This document shows, piece by piece, positions 36,168-45,017 of a DNA stretch of 64,000 bases. Source of the stretch: Bernardetia sp. (GTDB lineage Bacteria > Bacteroidota > Bacteroidia > Cytophagales > Bernardetiaceae); the NCBI GenBank assembly GCA_020630575.1, contig JAHDBD010000004.1, positions 124,001-188,000 of the forward strand, read 5' to 3'. The notes under the pieces are model-generated. The model was not told where the DNA came from. It made no database searches and saw only the letters and a program-made list of their open reading frames with translations. The number at the start of each line of letters is the position of its first letter. Position 1 is the stretch's first letter. The position numbers were made by a program, and so were the translations under genes.

Positions 36168-37658
36168 TTAAACCTTCCTAACTTTTTCCCTAGCTCGTGT
36201 CAGCGCAACATAAAGAATATTTATTTCTTCATTAATGGCTTGTTTTCTTGCTTCCGAAATTGGCTTTCCTGTTTTTGTTTGTATCGCTTTCAAGATTTGT
36301 TTTTCACTTACAAAATCATTTTGAAGATAAACTGTGTCCCATTCTAGCCCTTTTCCTTTATGTGCTGTCGTGAAAGTAATATCAGCCTTGTGAGGTTCTG
36401 TAATTCGGTTTTGAAGTCGTTCTAAAAGATTTGGAAGTTCATTTCCATATTTTTTGACAAGCTCTACTAATCTTTTCAGTGAACGGTCTTGAGAAGCTGC
36501 TGCCGTTTCCTCAATCTGTTTCCAGTCATGCCAAAAGGCTTTTTTCCGATTTGCTTTGTTATTCAGGTTTACTAATTGAGAAATAGAAGAACCATCATCT
36601 AATTGAAGATATTGTTCAAAATTCCCTTCAAAGGCTACTGAACTTACCTTTTTAGATTCAAAGAGCCATTCTATTGCTGTCTGAATAAGTCCTAGATGCG
36701 TTCTTGCGATGACTGCATGAGTTCTCTTCTGATTATTTGTTTCTTGATTTGATAAAACGGAACGAGGAATCATTTCAAAGTCATTACTATCAAAATCTGG
36801 AAAGATGTGTTTTTTCCATGCTACAACTTCCTTTGCATAATCAGTTACAGCAACAGGACAACGAAAACTTTTTTGTAAATTTAATTTTGGAAAATCTGTA
36901 TTTGAAAGCGAATTAATAGCACTTCTCCATCCATAAATCTGTTGATGTTCATCGCCTACAATCAGTTTTGTAGCTTCTTGATTCATGAAAATATCCAGCA
37001 TTACAGGCGAAGCGTCTTGTCCTTCATCGAACAAAATCCAATCAAAGGAAAGTTTAGGGTTTGAAAGTTGATATTTTTTGAGATAAAAATCGTGTGTAAT
37101 TGGAATTTTGGTATCACTCATTTTATCAAAAAGCCATTTTACTTGTTTTTCTAATTGGTCATAATTTTTCTGAGCATAAGAAAGTCCTTTTCGTGGTGTG
37201 AGCTTTTCAGTATAATCAAATGATGAAATTGTTTTGTGTGTACTCTGACAAAAGGTATCAAAAAAATCTTTGGTATGACGAGCCGAAAGGTAACTATTTG
37301 TAGTGTCAGTATCTGATAAATGAAAATAATTTTTGATAGAAGAAAGAGATAAATCCAAAATCAAAGGCGATGTTTTTTTCTTAAAAAGACTTCTATATGC
37401 CAACGAATGCGCTGTCTCTACCCAAAGTGTCGGAATATGATTTTGATTATTTAGTCGTAATTTTCTTAAAATCTCTTCTTTTATAGCTCTATTAAAAGCT
37501 AGATACAACATAAAGCCTTCACCTTCTCGTTTTTTGGCATATTCTAAAAGAGCTGTAGTTTTTCCAGAACCAGCCACAGCTTCGACTTTCAAATCACCTT
37601 CTGATTCGATGATTGATTCTTGTTGAGAAGTAAAATTGGGGTTAATTTCTAAAGGCAT
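36168..37658 (-). CDS. UvrD/FBH1-like superfamily 1 helicase
   Basis: ATP-dependent 3'-5' DNA helicase of superfamily 1, 496 aa, compact compared with UvrD (about 720) and closest in layout to FBH1-type helicases. Walker A is AVAGSGKTT at residues 27-35; Walker B with its Q motif is WILFDEGQDAS, followed by DEHQQIYGWRSA (motif III). C-terminal motifs include TTAHKGKGLEWDTVYLQNDF (motif V) and INILYVALTRAREKV (motif VI). No nuclease domain is fused. Likely roles are replication restart or repair; no partner gene is adjacent. Confidence 0.9.
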   Translation of the reverse strand: MPLEINPNFTSQQESIIESEGDLKVEAVAGSGKTTALLEYAKKREGEGFMLYLAFNRAIKEEILRKLRLNNQNHIPTLWVETAHSLAYRSLFKKKTSPLILDLSLSSIKNYFHLSDTDTTNSYLSARHTKDFFDTFCQSTHKTISSFDYTEKLTPRKGLSYAQKNYDQLEKQVKWLFDKMSDTKIPITHDFYLKKYQLSNPKLSFDWILFDEGQDASPVMLDIFMNQEATKLIVGDEHQQIYGWRSAINSLSNTDFPKLNLQKSFRCPVAVTDYAKEVVAWKKHIFPDFDSNDFEMIPRSVLSNQETNNQKRTHAVIARTHLGLIQTAIEWLFESKKVSSVAFEGNFEQYLQLDDGSSISQLVNLNNKANRKKAFWHDWKQIEETAAASQDRSLKRLVELVKKYGNELPNLLERLQNRITEPHKADITFTTAHKGKGLEWDTVYLQNDFVSEKQILKAIQTKTGKPISEARKQAINEEINILYVALTRAREKVRKV

Positions 37659-37895
37659 TTATCTAACAAATAATCTATTAGCTATTAATTTTATTCTAAA
37701 TTAAAGTAGTTTGTTTTATAAATCAAATTTTATTGAAGCTAAAAATTGATTCTAAAAAAATATTTTAAAGGGTAACAAAAGCGATTTTTTTTCATAAATT
37801 GAAAGATAAAGAAACTTTTCTAAAAATAATGGCGTTTAGAAATTCATATAACAAATATCCAATTTATTTATCAAAAAATTAAACACACACAACTT

Positions 37896-38648
37896 ATGTC
37901 AAACAAATTACACGAGCTTTTAGCTGTCGAACAAGAAAGAAAAAATAAAGCCAATCAAGCAATTGGTGAAGCAAAAAAGACTTTTACTAAAAATGACCCT
38001 TATTTTGATGGAATGGTAAAGCATTATGTTTCTTTAGAAGAAAACTCTGATGAAATTCCTGACGAAACAAAGGAAATGGTAACGACAGTTAAGAAAAAAT
38101 TGGAGGAGGCAATGGAACTTATCATTGCAGGAATTGATGCTAATATTTCGAAAGAAGAAACCAACTCTGCCGATGTTGCCAAAGCTGAACTAACAATTGG
38201 AAACAAAAAATTTGGTACATTTTCAGCTACTTCGCTTTTGGCATTGGAAAGCAATATCAACCGTTTGAAAGATTTGTATAATGCTATTCCTACACTAGAT
38301 CAAACTCGTAAGTGGGAATTTGATACCAAAACAAATGTTTATCGTACACCAGAAGAAGTAAAGTTTCGTACTGTTAAGCGTCCAAAAGTTATTGTGAAAT
38401 ATGAAGCTACAAAAGAACACCCAGCACAAACTGAACTTTTAAACCTTGATTTTCAAGTAGGTAAATACGAAACAGTTTATACCTCAGGAAAAGTTACTTC
38501 TTCTCAAAAAGGCGATATGATTGCACGTATTGATGAGCTTTTAGAAGCCGTTAAAATTGCTCGTTCGAAGGCAAATAATGCAGAAGTAAAGAATACAAAA
38601 GTAGGAAAAGATATTTTTGAATTTATCCACAAAGGAATTTTGAAATAA
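37896..38648 (+). CDS. Conserved ~250-aa protein of unknown function (DUF7873-like)
   Basis: A soluble 250-aa protein. It starts MSNKLHELLAVEQERKNKAN and shows a helical N-terminal half (to about residue 110), then blocks NRLKDLYNAIPTLDQTRKW and PEEVKFRTVKRPKVIVKYEA and KEHPAQTELLNLDFQVGKYE, ending with a long helix SQKGDMIARIDELLEAVKIA. I recall closely similar proteins across Bacteria (named by domain-of-unknown-function number, DUF7873 as far as I remember), some reported next to RNA-repair ligase RtcB-type genes; no RtcB is present here. No motif suggests catalysis. The gene has its own strong terminator. Confidence 0.55.
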   Translation: MSNKLHELLAVEQERKNKANQAIGEAKKTFTKNDPYFDGMVKHYVSLEENSDEIPDETKEMVTTVKKKLEEAMELIIAGIDANISKEETNSADVAKAELTIGNKKFGTFSATSLLALESNINRLKDLYNAIPTLDQTRKWEFDTKTNVYRTPEEVKFRTVKRPKVIVKYEATKEHPAQTELLNLDFQVGKYETVYTSGKVTSSQKGDMIARIDELLEAVKIARSKANNAEVKNTKVGKDIFEFIHKGILK

Positions 38649-38670
38649 TATCCTAGATATTAAAAATGAT

Positions 38671-38706
38671 AAAAGGTTTTGAAAAATAGTGTTTTCAAAA
38701 CCTTTT
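38671..38706 (+). terminator. Strong hairpin terminator
   Basis: Perfect 15-bp arms aaaaggttttgaaaa (38671-38685) and its complement (38692-38706), loop 6, followed by a T run, 22 bases after the stop of the DUF7873-like gene. It can also serve the opposite-strand gene that ends at 38776. Confidence 0.85.
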
Positions 38707-38775
38707 TTAATTCTAAATTTGTAAAAAACAAAAAAAAGAAATTAAATTGGTTTCACTTCTGATTTCAGACTTAGT

Positions 38776-40899
38776 TTATCTTCCTTCATTGCCTTTATGA
38801 AAATAAATAACATCAGGTTTTTCTATATCAAAATCTTCAATCCGTAGTCGTGGGACATTATCAATAACAGTTTGAAGGTAATAAGGTGCATCACTAAAAC
38901 CTGTATATACACCAAAACGTATTTGAAGAGTACGAAATGAAAAACGTTCATTATACATTCTAAATCCAACATTATAACCCTGAAAAATAGGACTTTGCGA
39001 CACAGACCCTCCAAAAGTAGCGACACCAATATCTGCCCGAAGAAAAAATGCCCACTGAAAATCTAGAAATCGCCAAGGAGTAAAAAAAACACTCTCTGTT
39101 CCAATGAACCCTACTTCTGTTCCTTTTAATTGGTCATCACTTATCCCCCAAATGCCTTCACTGCTATTGATGTCATTAAACTCTCTCTCAAATCTATTAA
39201 ATCCTTTAGTATAACGTCCTCTGACAAATTGCCTTAAACGCCACCTTCCCAAACACAATAAAGGGGTAAAGTAAGTAAACTTTGATTCAAATATGCCTTG
39301 TTCCAATTCTTTTTCAGTAGTCATATAAGAACCTAAAGCCAAAGAAGCTCGCACATAACCTATTTTTTTAGTCCTTATACCCTTGCTAAGTTCTAAACCT
39401 GTATAATATCTTGTTTCAAGGTCTGTATTTGACTTTCCAAAGGTAAGAACGGCACGTCTACCAATAGGAATATCTTCTGTTCTTCCAAAACCATAAATCA
39501 TATAATCTCTTTCATATTTACGAGTAGAAAGTCCGACACTCAAAAGCAGTTGAGTTTGATTTTGATACAAAAGATTAGTGTCTGCACTTATTTCGGGTCT
39601 GTCTGTATAATAATAGTTCGTAAAGCGAGCAGCTGTGATAATTGATGTTCTTCCTCCCTTATTTATTTTTTTATTTTTGATGGGAAAAGAATAAGCTCCC
39701 CAACCATCAGTAAGTAAATAGCTATAAAAAAAAGTGGGTGTAATCGTGTCATTTTCAGATAAAGGAAGAGCTAACCAACGCCTATAACCAGCCTCTATAC
39801 CACCTGCCCAACGCATATCAGGCGAAAGAAAACGACGTTCTAAAGCTGCATTATAACTTTTTCGCTCATAAGTATTCCAATATTCAGCACTCAAAACTGA
39901 AAATGAATTTCCCAAATAAGCAGATTCAAATTTTGATCGGTGTCCAAAAGGTTGTTTAGAATCTGGCGAATACATCAACTCTCCTTCTACATTATGTCCA
40001 AAACCTAGTAAGTTTCGCTCCTGTAACTGAATCCAACCACTATTTATTCCTGATGCTCCTGCACTTGGAACAAGCGACCAAATATCGTGAGTAATTACTT
40101 CAATATCAACAGTATCACTTACTGTTCCATCTAATCGTAGTCTTTCTTTTACATAAATACGAGCATCTCCAATGGCTCTTAATTGTCTCAAAACTCGCTC
40201 TGTATCTTTTATCAAATCAGGATTCAATTCTTCTCCTTCTTTGAAAAACAAATAACGTCTTTTTACTACACTACTTTGTGTTTTGATATGAATGGTATTT
40301 GCAGCTCTTTCTAACCAATTTCTTGTTTCGTGTAAAGTATCAGTTGCTTTTGCTCCAAAAACATCTAAAGTAAGAACATCAATTTTTCCTATTATTTTTC
40401 CTTCTTGTGCCTTCCAATCTGGATAATGCAGAACATCAGCAGGAGGGCAAAAACTAGGTTCTTTCTTTGAGCTTATAATCCAACTGACTACTTCTTTTGT
40501 CCATTTTCTCTTGGCTGCCCAATATCTAATTTTATCTGTAGTAGTAGTATCATTTGTTTCTATGTAATAATTATCAACTATTCTCTCAATGCTATCTTGT
40601 GTAATTGTAACTGAATAAGAAGGTGTATAAGGAGCTTTTTGAGCTTTAGTTTTTTGGCAGAAAAACAAACAGGAAAGCACAGTAAAACACCCTATTCCTA
40701 TATTTTTATTAAAAAAAACATTATGAATAGAATTTAAAAAGTACCTAAAAGAAGCAATACAACTGAAAAAAAGAGAATTTAGTAAATCTAAATCTAGTCT
40801 AAAAAATGAAATTCTGTTTTCCTCTAAGTTGCTGTTAGATTGGTCAGAAACCAGTTGCTTATTCATAAACTTGGGAATAATAAGCGAATTATAATACAC
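38776..40899 (-). CDS. Omp85-like outer-membrane beta-barrel with POTRA-like domain
   Basis: Predicted outer-membrane protein, 707 aa. A hydrophobic segment near residues 63-80 (GIGCFTVLSCLFFCQ, then KTKA) is probably the signal peptide; after it comes a periplasmic region with a POTRA-like alternation (GKIDVLTLDVFGAKATDTLH, then ARIYVKERLRLDG) and about 16 aromatic-capped beta strands to the C-terminus (NLLGFGHNVEGELMYSP and YGFGRTEDIPIGRRAVLT are examples). The true start is uncertain, because ATG 40899 leaves about 60 residues before the signal. Omp85-type barrels assemble or translocate outer-membrane proteins, but this one lacks the canonical C-terminal aromatic motif, so the role is open. 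Confidence 0.7.
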   Translation of the reverse strand: MYYNSLIIPKFMNKQLVSDQSNSNLEENRISFFRLDLDLLNSLFFSCIASFRYFLNSIHNVFFNKNIGIGCFTVLSCLFFCQKTKAQKAPYTPSYSVTITQDSIERIVDNYYIETNDTTTTDKIRYWAAKRKWTKEVVSWIISSKKEPSFCPPADVLHYPDWKAQEGKIIGKIDVLTLDVFGAKATDTLHETRNWLERAANTIHIKTQSSVVKRRYLFFKEGEELNPDLIKDTERVLRQLRAIGDARIYVKERLRLDGTVSDTVDIEVITHDIWSLVPSAGASGINSGWIQLQERNLLGFGHNVEGELMYSPDSKQPFGHRSKFESAYLGNSFSVLSAEYWNTYERKSYNAALERRFLSPDMRWAGGIEAGYRRWLALPLSENDTITPTFFYSYLLTDGWGAYSFPIKNKKINKGGRTSIITAARFTNYYYTDRPEISADTNLLYQNQTQLLLSVGLSTRKYERDYMIYGFGRTEDIPIGRRAVLTFGKSNTDLETRYYTGLELSKGIRTKKIGYVRASLALGSYMTTEKELEQGIFESKFTYFTPLLCLGRWRLRQFVRGRYTKGFNRFEREFNDINSSEGIWGISDDQLKGTEVGFIGTESVFFTPWRFLDFQWAFFLRADIGVATFGGSVSQSPIFQGYNVGFRMYNERFSFRTLQIRFGVYTGFSDAPYYLQTVIDNVPRLRIEDFDIEKPDVIYFHKGNEGR

Positions 40900-41640
40900 A
40901 ACTCAAAAAATGGAGGAATGTAGTTTATCAAAAACTACGTAACTCTGTCTTTATAATCAACGTCATTTATGAGGCGAATGTTTTTTTTCAACATATTTTT
41001 GTTGAAGAAATAATATTGGGTTTGTCAAAATTGGCAGACAAATAAATTCATTACCCAATCAAAGTATTCTTATTTCTACTTCAAATATTTACTCTTAAAT
41101 TATAAATAACCATCTTTCAATTGAAAAAATCAAGCTATCATTATTTTCATAGTTTTATTCTAATAATTTCTAGATTATATGATTTTCATTTTTTATAATT
41201 CTTATTTTAAGATAAAAACATCTTATAAACCTACTAGCGTAAAAAAAAGTCCTTTATAGTTTGCAATACAGACTTTTGCCTAACTTTATTGGCTGTTTCT
41301 GCGTTATACTTAACAAATAAGCCATTTTTTCAGAAAAATTAGAAAACTGCTATGTCAATTCTATTTTTTTAACTAAAAAACACTGCATTTTTAGTAGAAA
41401 ACACACATCAAACTCTAATTTTTATTCTTTCGCTTATTTGCAGTTTACAAACTTTAGGGTTAGTTTTTGCAGTTATTAGACTGGGTAGTTAGTTGATTAG
41501 CAGATTTTTAGCTTCTTTTTTAGAATTTAATTTTCAACGACTGTTCTTCAAGACACGTGATAATTAAATAGTGTTTTCAAACATTATTTTATATTTCACA
41601 ATCAAATAAGTCACAGATATTTCCTTTCCTATATATTTTT
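40900..41640. other. 741-base AT-rich divergent region, nothing recognised
   Basis: The stretch lies between the Omp85-like gene and the DUF3857 gene, which read apart. A short dyad (ttcaaca...gttgaa around 41000) may be a binding site. No coding ORF, RNA gene or -33/-7 pair is convincing. Confidence 0.4.
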
Positions 41641-43692
41641 ATGAATAAATACTTACGGTTCTTTTTTCTCTTCTCTTCTCTATTCTTGATTATAACTTTT
41701 TCAGTTTATGTAAAAGCTCAAGAAGTAGCGACTGAATTTTCTGAAAATGAAAATAATGAAATCTTTCCTTATACAGAACCTTTCCAACTTCTTAATTATG
41801 ATTGGGATATTTCTCCTAGTGCTGCAAAATCAAGTACAGATAAGAATAACGAACCAACTACTTTTGAAAAATATCATTATGGTTTAGAGTATTTTTATGA
41901 TGAAAAAGGTGATTTTAAAATGTGGGAACTGACACATCATATCGTAAAAATTAATTCAGAGAATGCACTAAAGCAGTATAATAAAGTATTTGTTTCTCTT
42001 CAAGAAGGCGAAAAATTGGTGAGTTTGAAAGCTAGAAGTATTCAAACTGATGGAAAGACAATAGAAATAGACCTTTCTCAGATTCGTAAAATAGAAGAAA
42101 ATGGCTTTTTTACTTCTTCTACTCGTTTTCCTATTGAGGGAGCGCAAGTAGGAAGCAATATTGAATATTTTTATGTGATAGAGCGTTCGGCATCTCTTTC
42201 TGGACATTATATGTATCCTGCTAATGTAGTCTTGAAAAATGTGAGCTTCGAACTTATTACTCCTGCAAATATTCTTTTTACAAGCAAAAGTTATAACGGA
42301 CTTCCACAAGCAAAACAACAGAGTGATGCAATGGGAAGAAATTTACTTTCTATATCAACTGATAAAATAAATACAGTTTCTTCAAAATCTATTTTAGGAG
42401 AAGGAAATTTGATGCGCTTGCACTATCGCTTTTCACACGTTTTGGCTGACGAAAAATATGCTGATAATAGCTGGGAAACTATTGCAAACCAACTTGCTTC
42501 AGTAGTTTATCCATTGAGTTTGAAAGATGAAAACAGACGAATTAATTCTATTTTAGAAGAATTAAATGCTCAAAAAACGTCTTTACTTCCACAGGAACAA
42601 AAAATAAAAGCAATTGAAGATTATATCAAAAACCACATTCGTATAGATGAAAATGTTAGTCACGATTCGTATTCTCTTTTGGCTTCTTTAGAAAATGGAA
42701 TGAGTGATAGTTATGGTGTTTTGCGTTTGTTTGGAGCTTTTTTTCAAAATGCAGGAATAGATCATCGTTTGGTAGGAACTTCTGATAAAAAATATTTTGC
42801 CTTTGATGAGAATTTTCCTTCGTGGGATTTTATCCACGCCTACTTGTTCTATTTTCCTTCTTTAAAAAGCTATTTGATGCCTACCGAAATTAGTTACCGT
42901 TATGGCTATATTCCGTATTCGCTTATTAACAACAAAGGTATTTTTGTAAAGCCACCTGTAATTTTGGGAGAAGATATTATTGCCTATTCAGATATTCGTA
43001 CTATCAATTTTAATCCATCTCAAAGTCATACTAATACATACTATAAAGTAAGTTTTGAAGACGAATTAAATACTACAAAAATCAATTTAAAGAGAGAACT
43101 GACTGGATATTCTGCCATAGATTATCACGCTTATTACTATTTATCTGACGAGCCTGAAAAAGCTGTTGCTAGTCGTTTTGATATTCGTGCAGGAGAACAT
43201 GCTATTACAGAACGTGTAGATATTACAACTATAGAAAATAATTATTATGATACTGAAACAGTTCGTATGGATTTGTTTAAAGTGGAAGGCAAAATATCTT
43301 CAAATACACTTGTAGAACAAGCCAACGAAACCTATTTATTCAAATTAGGAAGTCTTTTAGATGCACACCCAAAATCATATTCACAAAAAGGAAATGTAGA
43401 GAAAGGTTACCCAGAAGAGTTCAAGACAATCATTGAAATACAAATTCCAGAAGGCTATTACATCAGAAATTTCGAATCACTCAAAAAGCAGGTTTGGAAT
43501 GCAGAAATGGGACAAATGCTTATGCACTTCAAGACAGAAGCAAATATTAAAAATGGAACTTTGACAGTAGAAGTAACCGAATTTTATAGAGATGCCATTC
43601 AAACAAAAGAACAATTAGCAGCCTTCGAACGTATTAACTCTGCATCAGTAAATTTTAGCAATGCTGTTGTGATGCTTCAAAAAATGAAATAA
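41641..43692 (+). CDS. DUF3857 / transglutaminase-like exported protein, catalytic Cys absent
   Basis: Exported 683-aa protein with signal peptide FFLFSSLFLIITFSVYVKA. Residues 60-200 form a DUF3857 domain (NSENALKQYNKVFVSLQEGE, then SSTRFPIEGAQVGSNIEYFY). Residues 320-420 look like the transglutaminase-like core (DYIKNHIRIDENVSHDSYSL, then FFQNAGIDHRLVGT), and the His is plausible in WDFIHAYLFY. The usual catalytic Cys of the motif (typically KRGDCKDKA) reads NGMSDSYGV here, so Cys is replaced. The protein is probably a noncatalytic fold or binds substrate only. C-terminal beta strands follow. It has its own terminator. Confidence 0.8.
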   Translation: MNKYLRFFFLFSSLFLIITFSVYVKAQEVATEFSENENNEIFPYTEPFQLLNYDWDISPSAAKSSTDKNNEPTTFEKYHYGLEYFYDEKGDFKMWELTHHIVKINSENALKQYNKVFVSLQEGEKLVSLKARSIQTDGKTIEIDLSQIRKIEENGFFTSSTRFPIEGAQVGSNIEYFYVIERSASLSGHYMYPANVVLKNVSFELITPANILFTSKSYNGLPQAKQQSDAMGRNLLSISTDKINTVSSKSILGEGNLMRLHYRFSHVLADEKYADNSWETIANQLASVVYPLSLKDENRRINSILEELNAQKTSLLPQEQKIKAIEDYIKNHIRIDENVSHDSYSLLASLENGMSDSYGVLRLFGAFFQNAGIDHRLVGTSDKKYFAFDENFPSWDFIHAYLFYFPSLKSYLMPTEISYRYGYIPYSLINNKGIFVKPPVILGEDIIAYSDIRTINFNPSQSHTNTYYKVSFEDELNTTKINLKRELTGYSAIDYHAYYYLSDEPEKAVASRFDIRAGEHAITERVDITTIENNYYDTETVRMDLFKVEGKISSNTLVEQANETYLFKLGSLLDAHPKSYSQKGNVEKGYPEEFKTIIEIQIPEGYYIRNFESLKKQVWNAEMGQMLMHFKTEANIKNGTLTVEVTEFYRDAIQTKEQLAAFERINSASVNFSNAVVMLQKMK

Positions 43693-43756
43693 AATAAAAA
43701 CAGGAAAACATAAAGGTAAACTCCCCTTTTAATTTTATTATAAAACTTATAAAACC

Positions 43757-43789
43757 ATCCTATGAGATTAATTTTTCATAGGATTTTTC
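43757..43789 (+). terminator. Terminator after DUF3857 gene
   Basis: Perfect 9-bp arms atcctatga (43757-43765) and tcataggat (43776-43784), followed by a T run, about 65 bases after the stop. Confidence 0.65.
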
Positions 43790-43895
43790 TTTGTTTTAGT
43801 TCTTGTTTTTTTGGTGCAATGATTTAGGCTTTTAATGAGATAACTTGTATCTTGTTTTCTATTTTAAAACGCTACTTCTTACTCAAAAATCTACT

Positions 43896-43991
43896 ATGGA
43901 ACTCCTTTATCTTTGGATTGAAGACTATAAAAAACTATCTCTTTCCAAACTTACCCACGACATCGCTAAAGAATTGAGTATGTTGGAGTAA
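43896..43991 (+). pseudogene. Deleted remnant ORF (31 aa), N- and C-terminus of a larger gene
   Basis: The 31-codon ORF ATG 43896 to TAA 43989-43991 reads MELLYLWIEDYKK then LTHDIAKELSMLE. The N-terminus MELLYLWIEDYK is the usual opening of large AAA-type ATPases of Cytophagales that I remember, and the end (HDIAKEL..LE) matches a second remnant near 44930-44972 (YIAKELGLLD). The simplest reading is an internal deletion that joined both ends of one gene. It lies just before the double-glycine peptide gene. Confidence 0.4.
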
Positions 43992-44024
43992 TAGTACATT
44001 ATAATTTTATTTTTTTATGTAAAA

Positions 44025-44060
44025 AAAAGCATTTGATTTCATTAAAAACCAAATGCTTTT
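44025..44060 (-). terminator. Terminator of the double-glycine peptide gene at 44084
   Basis: Perfect 11-bp arms aaaagcatttg (44025-44035) and caaatgctttt (44050-44060), with T runs on the minus strand after the stem, 24 bases beyond the stop. A second small dyad (actaaaca/tgtttagt, 44064-44088) overlaps the stop codon. Confidence 0.75.
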
Positions 44061-44083
44061 GATACTAAACATTATCGTGGTGT

Positions 44084-44338
44084 TTAGTTACATACTACTA
44101 AAGCTCCAGGATTTGTTGAGTTTAAACAAGCCATTTTAACTGTCCAAGCATTGTAACCACAAAGAGCAGTATTACAGTTTTTACAACAATAGAGTGTTCT
44201 TGTGCCACCACCAGCATTGCCACCACCACCACCATGATTATCATCATCTCCATCGATAGGAGCAACAGCTCCACCAGATACATTTGAAGCTATTTTTTGA
44301 GATACAGCAAACTTTTTAAAATCTTTTAGACTTTTCAT
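44084..44338 (-). CDS. Double-glycine-leader peptide, Gly- and Cys-rich core
   Basis: An 84-aa ORF from ATG 44338. Residues 1-23 (MKSLKDFKKFAVSQKIASNV then SGG) are a double-glycine leader like those at 9355 and 9605, sharing KDFKKFA/KKFKKFA and the Gly-Gly cut site. The 61-residue core differs: an acidic stretch (DGDDDN), a Gly-rich tract (HGGGGGNAGGGT), then six cysteines with spacing YCC, KNC, ALC, MAC, VVC. Such Cys-rich cores occur in exported bacteriocins and modified peptides. It is flanked on both sides by decayed gene remnants and the IS, so it sits in a mobile or degraded locus. Modification and transport enzymes are not visible. Confidence 0.75.
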   Translation of the reverse strand: MKSLKDFKKFAVSQKIASNVSGGAVAPIDGDDDNHGGGGGNAGGGTRTLYCCKNCNTALCGYNAWTVKMACLNSTNPGALVVCN

Positions 44339-44683
44339 AAAAATGATAATTAGATTGAATAATGATTAATTAATATTAGTTCTGTTAGTTTTAAAAAAGC
44401 TAATTTAGCTATCATGTAATATAAATGAATTTAAAACAAATTTAACTTCTAACAAACTAATCACAAGGTAAGTATTTATTTGAATAATGCAAATATTATT
44501 TTCACTATTTAGGAAAATTATTAGCTGTGTTTTAAAATTATAAATAACTTATTTATTTTTTGTTCCTTTAACAGTTTCTTTCAGCAGGCTCTCAATAGTT
44601 TACAAACACCGATAAGATGATCCTAATACAATACCAAGGTGTAGAGAAAATGGTACAAAGGCATTGGGAGTTAAGATTAAAAA
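44339..44683. other. Upstream region of the peptide gene, nothing recognised
   Basis: AT-rich spacer. A run resembling coding sequence near 44600-44690 has stops in every frame and is probably part of the remnant at 44684-44972. Confidence 0.35.
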
Positions 44684-44972
44684 GAGATATTACTGAATTC
44701 TCTAAAACGGATTATTAAAAATGTTTTCAAATGGTATAAAGATAGAAATGTAGAATTTGAAACTCTTGTGAAAGCAAAGCCACGAGAACTAGAAAAATAT
44801 GTTGTTAAATTAAAAGAAGAAAAATACCCTTCTAAAATTGAAAAATTAAAGGATTGGTATGGTATTTCCTTAAAATCATTAAGTCAATACGGAACAACAA
44901 ATCAACCTTATTCTGCACCCACTTTCCACATTTACCTACTATATTGCTAAGGAACTGGGTTTGTTGGATTAA
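44684..44972 (+). pseudogene. Decayed gene remnant upstream of the IS
   Basis: A + frame opens near 44684 and reads KEILLNSLKRIIKNVFKWYK, then DRNVEFETLVKAKPRELEKY, then KLKEEKYPSKIEKLKDWYGI and on to SLKSLSQYG, before ending at 44948-44950. A +1 shift at its end reads YIAKELGLLD and a stop, matching the remnant at 43896-43991. I infer a gene that decayed by frameshift and deletion; its family is unknown, and the upstream half is missing or lies within 44600-44684. Confidence 0.5.
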
Positions 44973-44990
44973 TGAAAATGGTATTTGTAG

Positions 44991-45010
44991 GTTAAAGGCT
45001 TGCCTTTTAA
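44991..45010. repeat. Left hairpin flanking the IS
   Basis: The palindrome gttaaaggcttgccttttaa forms a hairpin just left of the IS. Its mirror partner on the right (46517-46536) has the same core. On the + strand it is positioned to terminate the remnant gene. Confidence 0.6.
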
Positions 45011-45017
45011 AGTATTT

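Noticed and set aside
44768-44950. 60-codon ORF starting at GTG (MKAKPRELEK...)
   Set aside because: It is the internal part of the remnant described at 44684-44972, not an intact gene; the open frame extends upstream of the GTG and is interrupted downstream.
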